Assembly (NCBI GenBank): GCA_018399865.1
Contig: JAGYNL010000234.1
Coordinates: 1-5,061, forward strand
From: Candidatus Bipolaricaulota bacterium
GTDB taxonomy: Bacteria; Bipolaricaulota; Bipolaricaulia; UBA7950; UBA9294
Reading direction: 5' to 3'
Length of the DNA stretch: 5,061 nt
Shown here: in pieces, positions 1-5,061 of the stretch
Layout of the letters: each line of letters begins with the position of its first letter
Numbering within the stretch: the first letter of the stretch is position 1
Made by a program: the position numbers and the translations under genes
The notes under the pieces: model-generated
Told to the model about the DNA's origin: nothing
Seen by the model: only the letters and a program-made list of their open reading frames with translations
The model's database searches: none

Positions 1-1
1 C

Positions 2-82
2 GCGCTTCTCTTTACATTACTGCAGCTGTTATCTTCCTCTAATCCTACAACGGTTCATGATATTCAGCCTGACAATGAATAA
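2..82 (+). CDS. Possible 3' end of an upstream gene (partial)
   Basis: This frame is open from the window edge and ends at TAA 80-82. It gives 26 residues: a hydrophobic stretch (ALLFTLLQLL) followed by a polar tail ending in DIQPDNE. That pattern could be the end of a membrane protein. However, 26 open codons at an edge are not statistically convincing, and the other two forward frames also stay open for a while (stops at 40-42 and 96-98). No family can be recognised. Extending the sequence upstream would settle it. Confidence 0.2.
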   Translation, partial: ALLFTLLQLLSSSNPTTVHDIQPDNE

Positions 83-407
83 GAACAAACGAGCTTAGCT
101 TCGCCCAGGGCGTACTTGGCATTGATAGTCTATTCATGCTGGCCTGAGTCACCAATACCTTATTAATCTATCGAGAAAAGCATACTCGACCGTTAATCAA
201 AGGCAAGATCCATAAATAATAACAAACCATGGAATAACAAGGCCCACATCGTAAGACGCTCATCCAAGAGCTTAACGCCCTGAGCTTAGAACGCTCCACT
301 TGTTTGAGAGCGCTCCAGGGCCCGTCTTAGGCAAGAGGTTAAAGAATGTAGAATCCTACACTGGAATTTTCAAAAGCCCTACATAAGTTTCTACAGATCA
401 TAGAGGC
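83..407. other. Intergenic region without a recognisable gene
   Basis: Stops are frequent in all six frames, and no ORF with a ribosome site and plausible codon use is seen. The stretch holds a cluster of inverted repeats (252-329, listed separately), a small TGTAG-AATC-CTACA hairpin (347-360) and AT-rich sequence just before the promoter at 408. It could contain a terminator or regulatory site for the upstream gene, but no GC-rich hairpin followed by a T run was found. Confidence 0.5.
252..329. repeat. Nested inverted repeats, possible branched fold
   Basis: The outer arms TAAGACG (252-258) and CGTCTTA (323-329) are perfect 7-bp complements. Inside, GCCCT plus GAGC (277-285) pairs with GCTC, one bulged C, then AGGGC (312-321). 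CTC (259-261) can pair with GAG (268-270). Together these could form a three-way junction of 78 nt. The 8-bp palindrome GAGCGCTC (308-315) and an imperfect 14-nt tandem repeat beginning GAGCTTA (268 and 282) lie within it. The pairings are seen directly; whether the fold is transcribed, and from which strand, is unknown. Confidence 0.35.
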
Positions 408-436
408 TTGACATTTGTTCTGATACAAGGTATCTT
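408..436 (+). promoter_or_regulatory. Sigma-70-type promoter for the glutamine synthetase gene
   Basis: A perfect -35 hexamer TTGACA (408-413) is followed after exactly 17 bp by TATCTT (431-436), which matches the -10 consensus at four of six positions. AT-rich sequence lies upstream. Transcription would begin near 443, leaving a leader of about 225 nt before the start codon at 669. A perfect TATAAT at 463-468 lies further down but has no acceptable -35 at 16-18 bp. Confidence 0.6.
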
Positions 437-449
437 TCGCAAGAAAAGC

Positions 450-471
450 TTCAATATAGGCCTATAATGAA
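450..471. promoter_or_regulatory. 22-bp dyad, candidate repressor operator
   Basis: The left arm TTCAaTATAGG and right arm CCTATAaTGAA are complementary at 10 of 11 positions around a centre between 460 and 461; the inner 12 bp form a perfect palindrome. The site sits about +8 to +29 from the predicted start of transcription and covers a TATAAT box. An even, gapless centre is typical of sites bound by dimeric regulators (for example TetR- or GntR-type), but the regulator is not in the window and cannot be named. A hairpin role in RNA is a weaker alternative. Confidence 0.5.
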
Positions 472-618
472 AGTTTTATTTCCGGGCAGAATAGCTCTAT
501 CAAAAAGGATTATTAACCCACAAACTAACTGGAGCCTGTCTTGTAGATCTTTTTGAAAAAGGGGGTTAAGCTAAGTAACCGTTAGCTACGCGTCACTAAG
601 GAGGTACAGTAATAAACA

Positions 619-645
619 ATGTTTTTAACCAACATTGGATCTTAG
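619..645 (+). CDS. Possible 8-codon leader peptide
   Basis: ATG 619 opens an eight-codon frame (MFLTNIGS) ending at TAG 643-645, upstream of the glutamine synthetase gene. A consensus AAGGAGGT lies at 598-605, but the 13-nt gap to the ATG is longer than usual. The peptide has no run of identical amino acids that would suggest classical attenuation. The strong ribosome site is the main reason to list it; it may instead bind ribosomes without productive translation. Confidence 0.15.
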   Translation: MFLTNIGS

Positions 646-655
646 CCAGCGGGGT

Positions 656-663
656 AAGGAGGT
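656..663 (+). promoter_or_regulatory. Consensus Shine-Dalgarno for glutamine synthetase gene
   Basis: AAGGAGGT is a full match to the 16S rRNA anti-SD and lies 5 nt before ATG 669. This fixes the start codon. The same ten bases (TAAGGAGGTA) occur 58 nt upstream at 597-606. Confidence 0.8.
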
Positions 664-668
664 AAAGA

Positions 669-2036
669 ATGGTCACATACGAGTCATTGAAAGAGCAGAT
701 AGCTAAAGAGAGAATAGAGTTTGTCGATTTCAAGATTGTTGATATGATTGGACGGTGGAGGCATATCACCATACCAGCCAGCACCTTCTCACCTCAATTA
801 CTTGAAAACGGCGTTGCCTTTGACGGCTCAAACTTCGGTTATGCAAGCGTACAGGGAAGCGATATGCTACTTAAACCTGACCTTGATACAGCTAGAGTAG
901 ATTGCTATAACAATGAGAAGATTCTCTCGATCATAAGCGATATCTATCTAGCAGGTGGAAAGGGTCCCTTCAGTGGAGACCCCCGACAAGTTCTGCAAAA
1001 AGCAGAACAATACCTTATCTTTGAGGGTATTGCGGACTGTTCAATGATGAGCCCGGAATTTGAATTCTACGTATTCGCTCAATCGGAATACGGAGTTGGA
1101 GATGCTGAATCCTATTACACGCTCAGTCCCTTGAACAGTAATGTCGAGGTGTCTTATTACCACATTTCACCGCCTGAGGACCAGCTATTTTCCCTTCGCA
1201 ACGAGATCTGCCGACAACTGGAGAAGAGAGGTATCCCTGTCAAATACCACCACCATGAAGTTGGCCCTTTGGGCCAACTGGAGATCGAACTGGGATTTGA
1301 TACAGCCTTGAAAATGGCCGATGCTACCCTGATAGTGAAAAACCTCGTACGTAACGTTTCAGCACAGCAGGGGCTAAGCGCTACTTTTCTGCCCAAGCCA
1401 GTCTTTGGCCAAAACGGCAACGGAATGCATGTCCACCAGTACTTAGCAAGCAAAGGCATGAGTTTGTTCGAGCAAGGCGGTAGACTTTCCGAGCTTGGGT
1501 TATGCTATGTGGGCGGCATTCTATCACACGGCCGCGGCCTATTCGGATTAACTAACCCCTCGACAAACTCCTACTGCCGTCTCGTGCCTGGTTATGAGGC
1601 ACCGGTTTCGTTGGCTTTTGGGGAAGGGAATCGTTCTGCGGCCATTCGTATCCCAGGATATGCCACAGCAGCACAGCGAAGGATTGAGCTTCGAACAGTA
1701 GATGCTACATGCAATCCATATTTCGCGTTTGCGGGCATGTTAATGGCTGGAATAGACGGAATTAAGCGCAACCTCAACGCGATCAAGCTAGGGTTTGGAC
1801 CCTACAGCCAGGACCTCTACGATTTATCAGCCAAACAGCTTCAAAAAATCGTGCAAGCACCGGCAAGCCTTGGTGAGGCTCTTCAAGCCCTGGAACAAGA
1901 TCATGACTACCTTACCAATGGCGACGTGTTCGATGAAGATCAGATAAGGCAGTGGATAGGAACAAAAAGAGAAGAAGAACGGCAACTGCGCCGGCGCCCA
2001 CATCCATACGAATTCTCACTGTATTACGATTTATGA
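669..2036 (+). CDS. Type I glutamine synthetase family protein
   Basis: This cytoplasmic ATP-dependent ligase is expected to join ammonia, or possibly a small amine, to the gamma-carboxyl of glutamate. The 455 residues match the family's usual length (about 440-470). The N-terminal beta-grasp domain covers roughly 1-105 and the catalytic domain the rest. Metal ligands are visible as E130 and E132 (SPEFEF), E197 (HHEVGP), E205, H254 (NGNGMH) and E340 (RIELR). The glutamate and ATP sites appear as N249-G250, R304, the E310 flap (RLVPGYEAP), R322, R327 and R342. D52 (FDGS) of the ammonium site is kept, but N55 replaces the usual Ser and the loop before SDM is one residue short. Tyr384 sits in an LYDL motif like the adenylylation site of enterobacterial enzymes, and the C-terminus (HPYEFSLYYDL) is also of that type. 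The gene heads a cassette with two MttB-family genes, so a gamma-glutamylamide synthetase acting on a demethylated amine is an alternative to housekeeping glutamine synthesis. The family call is firm; the substrate is not. Confidence 0.93.
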   Translation: MVTYESLKEQIAKERIEFVDFKIVDMIGRWRHITIPASTFSPQLLENGVAFDGSNFGYASVQGSDMLLKPDLDTARVDCYNNEKILSIISDIYLAGGKGPFSGDPRQVLQKAEQYLIFEGIADCSMMSPEFEFYVFAQSEYGVGDAESYYTLSPLNSNVEVSYYHISPPEDQLFSLRNEICRQLEKRGIPVKYHHHEVGPLGQLEIELGFDTALKMADATLIVKNLVRNVSAQQGLSATFLPKPVFGQNGNGMHVHQYLASKGMSLFEQGGRLSELGLCYVGGILSHGRGLFGLTNPSTNSYCRLVPGYEAPVSLAFGEGNRSAAIRIPGYATAAQRRIELRTVDATCNPYFAFAGMLMAGIDGIKRNLNAIKLGFGPYSQDLYDLSAKQLQKIVQAPASLGEALQALEQDHDYLTNGDVFDEDQIRQWIGTKREEERQLRRRPHPYEFSLYYDL

Positions 2037-2104
2037 TTCATATCCCTGGTGGCCTCAGTTATGTTTCCAACCGAAACTTATACAAAGCAAGAAAGATCTC
2101 CTTG

Positions 2105-2133
2105 TTGCATAATTCGAGCTAGGCTTGTAGTAT
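2105..2133 (+). promoter_or_regulatory. Weak candidate promoter before first MttB-family gene
   Basis: TTGCAT (2105-2110) and TAGTAT (2128-2133) are 17 bp apart, matching the consensus at three and four of six positions. The 166-bp gap after the glutamine synthetase gene leaves room for an internal promoter, and no terminator is seen there. The match is near what AT-rich sequence gives by chance, so read-through from the upstream promoter is equally likely. Confidence 0.15.
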
Positions 2134-2164
2134 TCGGTAAGTAGGATTACACAATTGGCTTAAC

Positions 2165-2180
2165 AGAAAGTTTTCTTTCT
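2165..2180 (+). repeat. AT-rich hairpin just before a ribosome site
   Basis: AGAAAG and CTTTCT form a perfect 6-bp stem with a TTTT loop, ending three bases before AAGGAG (2184-2189). The stem is weak because it is mostly A-T. It could present or partly hide the ribosome site, but no partner for the SD itself is seen. Confidence 0.25.
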
Positions 2181-2183
2181 AAG

Positions 2184-2189
2184 AAGGAG
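2184..2189 (+). promoter_or_regulatory. Shine-Dalgarno with long spacing, first MttB-family gene
   Basis: AAGGAG lies 13 nt before ATG 2203, more than the usual 5-9. A second SD-like GGAGGT (2215-2220) directly abuts the in-frame ATG 2221, with no spacing at all. ATG 2203 is kept as the start, but the true N-terminus could be six residues shorter. Confidence 0.45.
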
Positions 2190-2202
2190 AAAATCGCAAA
2201 TC

Positions 2203-3654
2203 ATGCAGGTAAATGGAGGTATGTACCGGGTTCTTTCTGAGAAGCATTGCTTGCAGATTCATCAAGCAGCCTTGAGGGTGCTTGACCGTGTTGGAGTTCA
2301 GGTTGATAGCGACCGGTTTTGCGAGATATTGTCTGAAGCCGGTTGCAGGGTCGATAAGAGCAGACGGGTAACTATCCCTCCTGAGGTTGTAACAAAAGCT
2401 TTAGAGAAGGCACCAAACAGGGTGATTCTATACGGGCGAGGGGAAGTCCCACCTCTTGATCTCGGAGAGAGGCGCGTCTACTTGGGCACGGGTGGAGCAG
2501 CTATTACTATTCTAGATTTGGAAACTGGCGAAATTCGAGCCTCCAATTTAACTGATCTGTGTGACATCGCCTGGTTAACTGAAAACCTACAAAACATCCA
2601 TTTCCTCCTGCGTCCGGTGGTAGCCAGAGACGTGCCAACTGAGTTGCTAGATGTTAATAAGTACTATGCATGTCTTTCCAACACAAGCAAGCATGTAATG
2701 GCCTCTGCCATATCATCAGATAAGGCTCACGATGTAATCGAGCTAGCAGCCATACTATCGGGCGGGCAGAACCAACTGCGTGAGCGCCCGATCATCTCAT
2801 TCGTTACTTCGTGGATGATAAGCCCACTGAAACTGGACATCCCTGCAGCAGAGGTATTGTTGACAGCTATAGAAAACGGGATCCCGGTTGCACTTTCCTC
2901 TGCCCCCATAGCTGGGTCCACTGCTCCCCTTACCCTAGCAGGAGTGCTAACGCAAGTACACGCAGAAGAGCTATCAGGTATCGTCCTCACACAAGCCATC
3001 CGTAGTGGGGCCCCAGTTCTTTATGGACCGGTTCCTGCTGCTGCAGAGCTTCATACAATGAGTTACTTGGGAGGAGCAGTTGAGTCAGGGCTACTTAACG
3101 CCGCTTGCGTGCAGTTGGCGGAGCTCATAAATGTGCCTATCTACTCAGATGCCGGCCTGACTGACTCCAAGCTCCCCGATGTGCAAGCTGGTTACGAAAA
3201 AGCAGCCAACATCATGCTTGTCGCCATGGCTGGAGGTAATTATATTCACCACTCTGCAGGCATGCTTGAATCTATGCTCACAGTGGCATATGAACAGTTC
3301 GTTATCGATAATGACATAAATGGAATGGCGCTGCGGGCTCTGCAGGGAATAGAATTAAGCGAAGATACATTAGCTGTTGATGTTATCGAAAAGGTAGGAC
3401 CTGGAGGCAATTACCTCACTCAACGTCATACAATAGATCACCTAAGGGGAAAGGAATATTACACCCCACTAACAAGCGATAGACGTTCAAGGGATGCCTG
3501 GACCAAGGCGGGCATGTTGGATGCAAGGGATAGGGCAAGGGAGATAGCTCGGGAGATACTAAGTAGGGAACGCCCAACCCTAATCCCTCCTCAAATTGAT
3601 GATAAAATCCGTTCCCGTTTCGATATCCTTGTTCCAAGGCAAATCCCCATATGA
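2203..3654 (+). CDS. MttB-family (non-pyrrolysine) methyltransferase
   Basis: Family members are TIM-barrel enzymes that transfer a methyl group from a quaternary or tertiary amine to the cobalt of a partner corrinoid protein. The 483 residues match the family's usual length. Typical motifs are an N-terminal helix followed by VLDRVGVQV (26-34), LDLETGEIRASNLTDL (104-119), AGSTAPLTLAG (237-247) followed by the HAEELSG helix, GLTDSKLPDVQAG (318-330), YEQFVIDND (363-371) and VGPGGNYL (398-405). No membrane segment or signal peptide is seen. There is no in-frame amber codon, unlike true MttB, where UAG encodes pyrrolysine; characterised relatives lacking it use glycine betaine, proline betaine, carnitine or gamma-butyrobetaine. 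Substrate here is unknown. The gene follows the glutamine synthetase gene by 166 bp and precedes a second family member by 36 bp, probably in one transcript. No corrinoid partner lies in the window. The start is ambiguous between ATG 2203 and ATG 2221. Confidence 0.9.
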   Translation: MQVNGGMYRVLSEKHCLQIHQAALRVLDRVGVQVDSDRFCEILSEAGCRVDKSRRVTIPPEVVTKALEKAPNRVILYGRGEVPPLDLGERRVYLGTGGAAITILDLETGEIRASNLTDLCDIAWLTENLQNIHFLLRPVVARDVPTELLDVNKYYACLSNTSKHVMASAISSDKAHDVIELAAILSGGQNQLRERPIISFVTSWMISPLKLDIPAAEVLLTAIENGIPVALSSAPIAGSTAPLTLAGVLTQVHAEELSGIVLTQAIRSGAPVLYGPVPAAAELHTMSYLGGAVESGLLNAACVQLAELINVPIYSDAGLTDSKLPDVQAGYEKAANIMLVAMAGGNYIHHSAGMLESMLTVAYEQFVIDNDINGMALRALQGIELSEDTLAVDVIEKVGPGGNYLTQRHTIDHLRGKEYYTPLTSDRRSRDAWTKAGMLDARDRAREIAREILSRERPTLIPPQIDDKIRSRFDILVPRQIPI

Positions 3655-3678
3655 GACTGCCATGCTCACAATTTTCCA

Positions 3679-3686
3679 AAAGGAGG
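3679..3686 (+). promoter_or_regulatory. Shine-Dalgarno that fixes a GTG start
   Basis: AAAGGAGG ends 4 nt before GTG 3691. The next in-frame ATG is at 3871, which would remove 60 residues of conserved N-terminal sequence, so the GTG is the only sensible start. Confidence 0.75.
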
Positions 3687-3690
3687 ACAA

Positions 3691-5061
3691 GTGAAAGATT
3701 TTGCACCAGTGGCATATCTGAGCAAGACCCAAGCTGAGCAACTACACAAAGCCGCTCTCACGATACTCTCAACCACCGGAATTCATCTTCCTCATCCAGA
3801 GGCTCGTGACCTGTTAAAAAGAGCAAAAGCCAAAGAGGACAAAGATGGTAGGGTTTTGCTGCCCAAAGCTATGGTGGAGGACGCCATTTCCAAAGCCCCG
3901 TCTCATATAGAAATCTACGATCAAAACGGGAACCAAGCACTTGACATGGCAATCAATAATACTTACTTCGGACCTGGCTCCGATTCCCTGTACGTACGCG
4001 ATCATAATTCAGGCAACATGCGCCGGGCTATGTTGCAGGACGTGATAGACAACGTGAGGATCGTGGAACAACTGCAATCATTTGATTTTGTCATGTCCAT
4101 GGGCCTTCCCAAAGACGTCGAGTCGAGTAAGTTATATAGTACTGTATTTCGAGAGATGTTAATACACTCCACGAAGCCCATCATAGTAACATCAACCTGT
4201 CTGGCTGATCTCCAGGTCCCTCACCAGATGGCTTCCCTCGTTGCCGGCGGGGAGGGCCATTTCAGAGCCAAACCATTCTTCGTTGCTTATATAGAACCTG
4301 AATCCCCACTTAAGTTTGAAGAAAACATTGTTGACCGCATCTGGTTCTGTGGAGAAAAACATATTCCGACAATGGCTGTTGCAGCCTCCAATCTTGGTGG
4401 AGGAGGGCCAATCACTATGGAAGGCGGTATGGCGCAAGGCATAGCCGAATCTCTCGCTGGATTGGTGCTTCTGCAGATGAAGCACGAAGGTGCAGGCTTC
4501 GTATTCGGTTCTAATACTTGGGGCACAGACATGCGAACGGCGATAGTCAGTTACGGCTCGCCGGAGTGCGCCACTTCAAGCGCGGCTTATGCTGACATGG
4601 GACGTTTCTACGGCTTACCCTCTTGGGCAGGAGCTGGTTGCACTGACGCGCATGCAGTTGATGCGCAAGCTGGCGAAGAAGCATTTCAGTCGATCCTGTT
4701 TGCGCTTCAAGCAGGGGTTACATTAGCACATGATGTAGGATTTCTAGCATACGGCTCGCTCTATGATGCCAGATTCTTGATCCTGACCGCCGAGATGATT
4801 TCACGCGCCCGTCATATGTGGCGTCCGCTAGATGTAAACGAGGATAATTTGGCACTTTCAGTAATTGACGACGTAGCGCGTGCCAGTATCAAAGGAGAGG
4901 GGCCCACTATATACCTGAGCCATCCTCACACAGCTAAGAACTTCCGCCGTTCTCTGTACGTACCCCCTGCCTTCATAGATAGGAAAACTATAAACTTCGG
5001 TAAGGAAGAAGATTCACTTCTAGAAAGACTTAGTGAGCAAGTGCAAGAGATGCTGGCTTCA
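3691..5061 (+). CDS. Second MttB-family methyltransferase (3' end cut by window)
   Basis: The frame runs 457 codons from GTG 3691 to the last base without a stop. Family length is near 480, so probably only the last few residues are missing. The same fold landmarks as the preceding gene can be aligned: the N-terminal helix AALTILSTTGI (21-31), GPGSDSLYVRD (95-104), NLGGGGPITMEGG (234-246) in place of AGSTAPLTLAG, GCTDAHAVDAQAGEEA (316-331) in place of GLTDSK-DVQAG, and TLAHDVGF (344-351). The C-terminal part differs strongly: it has RHMWRPL (374-380) and YLSHPHT (408-414) and lacks the VGPGGNYL motif. It therefore belongs to a different subfamily and is not a recent duplicate. There is no in-frame amber codon in the visible part, so no pyrrolysine. 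A corrinoid-dependent methyl transfer is expected from the family, with unknown substrate. The 36-bp gap to the gene before it suggests shared transcription and perhaps sequential or joint action. Confidence 0.88.
   Translation, partial: MKDFAPVAYLSKTQAEQLHKAALTILSTTGIHLPHPEARDLLKRAKAKEDKDGRVLLPKAMVEDAISKAPSHIEIYDQNGNQALDMAINNTYFGPGSDSLYVRDHNSGNMRRAMLQDVIDNVRIVEQLQSFDFVMSMGLPKDVESSKLYSTVFREMLIHSTKPIIVTSTCLADLQVPHQMASLVAGGEGHFRAKPFFVAYIEPESPLKFEENIVDRIWFCGEKHIPTMAVAASNLGGGGPITMEGGMAQGIAESLAGLVLLQMKHEGAGFVFGSNTWGTDMRTAIVSYGSPECATSSAAYADMGRFYGLPSWAGAGCTDAHAVDAQAGEEAFQSILFALQAGVTLAHDVGFLAYGSLYDARFLILTAEMISRARHMWRPLDVNEDNLALSVIDDVARASIKGEGPTIYLSHPHTAKNFRRSLYVPPAFIDRKTINFGKEEDSLLERLSEQVQEMLAS

Larger units (their letters stand above)
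443..668 (+). promoter_or_regulatory. Long, possibly structured 5' leader of the operon
   Basis: This is the predicted untranslated leader between the promoter and the glutamine synthetase start. Short stems that exclude one another can be drawn: TTAACCC (513-519) with GGGTTAA (563-569); GGTTA (564-568) with TAACC (576-580); and GCTAA (570-574) with TTAGC (582-586). A CTTTT-tga-AAAAG hairpin (549-561) has no T run after it, so it does not look like a terminator. No known riboswitch or T-box motif was recognised. An attenuation or RNA-switch role is inference. Confidence 0.35.

Noticed and set aside
102..112. CGCCCAGGGCG inverted repeat as terminator of an upstream gene
   Set aside because: Only four base pairs are possible with a real loop, and no T run follows.
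252..330. tRNA-like fold (7-bp outer stem, about 78 nt)
   Set aside because: There is no T-loop consensus (GGTTCGAATCC-like), no proper anticodon arm and no D-loop GG on either strand.
41..360. Direct repeat AATCCTACA at 41-49 and 352-360, like a target-site duplication
   Set aside because: The sequence between has no terminal inverted repeats and no transposase frame; a 9-mer repeat at this distance is compatible with chance.
193..372. Minus-strand frame of 59 codons with one internal TAA, part of which reads plausibly as protein (KLLDERLTMWALLFHG)
   Set aside because: The frame is broken by a stop at 286-288, has no ribosome site and no recognised family, and includes low-complexity hydrophobic sequence. 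A decayed gene is possible but not supported.
463..468. Perfect TATAAT as the main -10 box
   Set aside because: No acceptable -35 lies 16-18 bp upstream and it lacks an extended -10 TG. It is better explained as part of the dyad, though a minor start here is possible.
549..565. CTTTTTGAAAAAG hairpin as an intrinsic terminator or attenuator
   Set aside because: The stem is A-T only and is followed by a G run rather than T residues.
1157..1459. Other-frame and minus-strand ORFs inside the three genes (for example minus-strand 1157-1459, 2727-2999, 3416-3715, 4192-4485)
   Set aside because: They lie opposite strongly conserved protein sequence, encode no recognisable family and have no ribosome sites; they are shadows of the real genes.
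2203..5061. Pyrrolysine (in-frame UAG) in the MttB-family genes
   Set aside because: Reading both frames codon by codon shows no internal amber codon; the first gene ends with TGA and the second is open to the edge.

Overview
The window carries a three-gene, all-plus-strand cassette: a type I glutamine synthetase family protein (669-2036), a complete MttB-family (trimethylamine methyltransferase-like) protein (2203-3654), and a second, divergent MttB-family protein that starts at a GTG (3691) and is still open at the window edge (5061). Neither MttB gene has an internal in-frame stop, so both belong to the non-pyrrolysine branch of the family, whose characterised members demethylate quaternary amines such as glycine betaine, proline betaine, carnitine and gamma-butyrobetaine. 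The substrate cannot be read from this window.

Layout. Positions 1-82 may hold the last codons of an upstream gene (weak). Positions 83-407 show no convincing gene but contain a cluster of inverted repeats at 252-329. A good sigma-70-type promoter (TTGACA, 17 bp, TATCTT) lies at 408-436. It is followed by a nearly perfect 22-bp dyad at 450-471, placed where a repressor operator would be. The predicted leader (about 443-668) is long, with several mutually exclusive short stems and two copies of a consensus Shine-Dalgarno (SD) sequence, the second of which serves the glutamine synthetase gene. A 166-bp gap separates genes 1 and 2; no terminator is seen in it. Genes 2 and 3 are 36 bp apart and probably cotranscribed.

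How the genes may work together (inference). MttB-type enzymes move a methyl group from a quaternary or tertiary amine to a corrinoid protein. The glutamine synthetase relative could then capture the released ammonia or amine as glutamine or a gamma-glutamylamide. All metal, ATP and glutamate residues that I could align by eye to known type I enzymes are present. The loop that forms part of the ammonium pocket differs: Asn replaces the usual second Ser and the loop is one residue shorter. No corrinoid protein, reductive activator or transporter is in the window; they may lie downstream.

Organism. The strong AGGAGG-type SD sequences, mid-range base composition and non-pyrrolysine MttB paralogs fit an anaerobic Gram-positive (Clostridia-like) bacterium, but the sequence does not prove this and other MttB-rich phyla remain possible.
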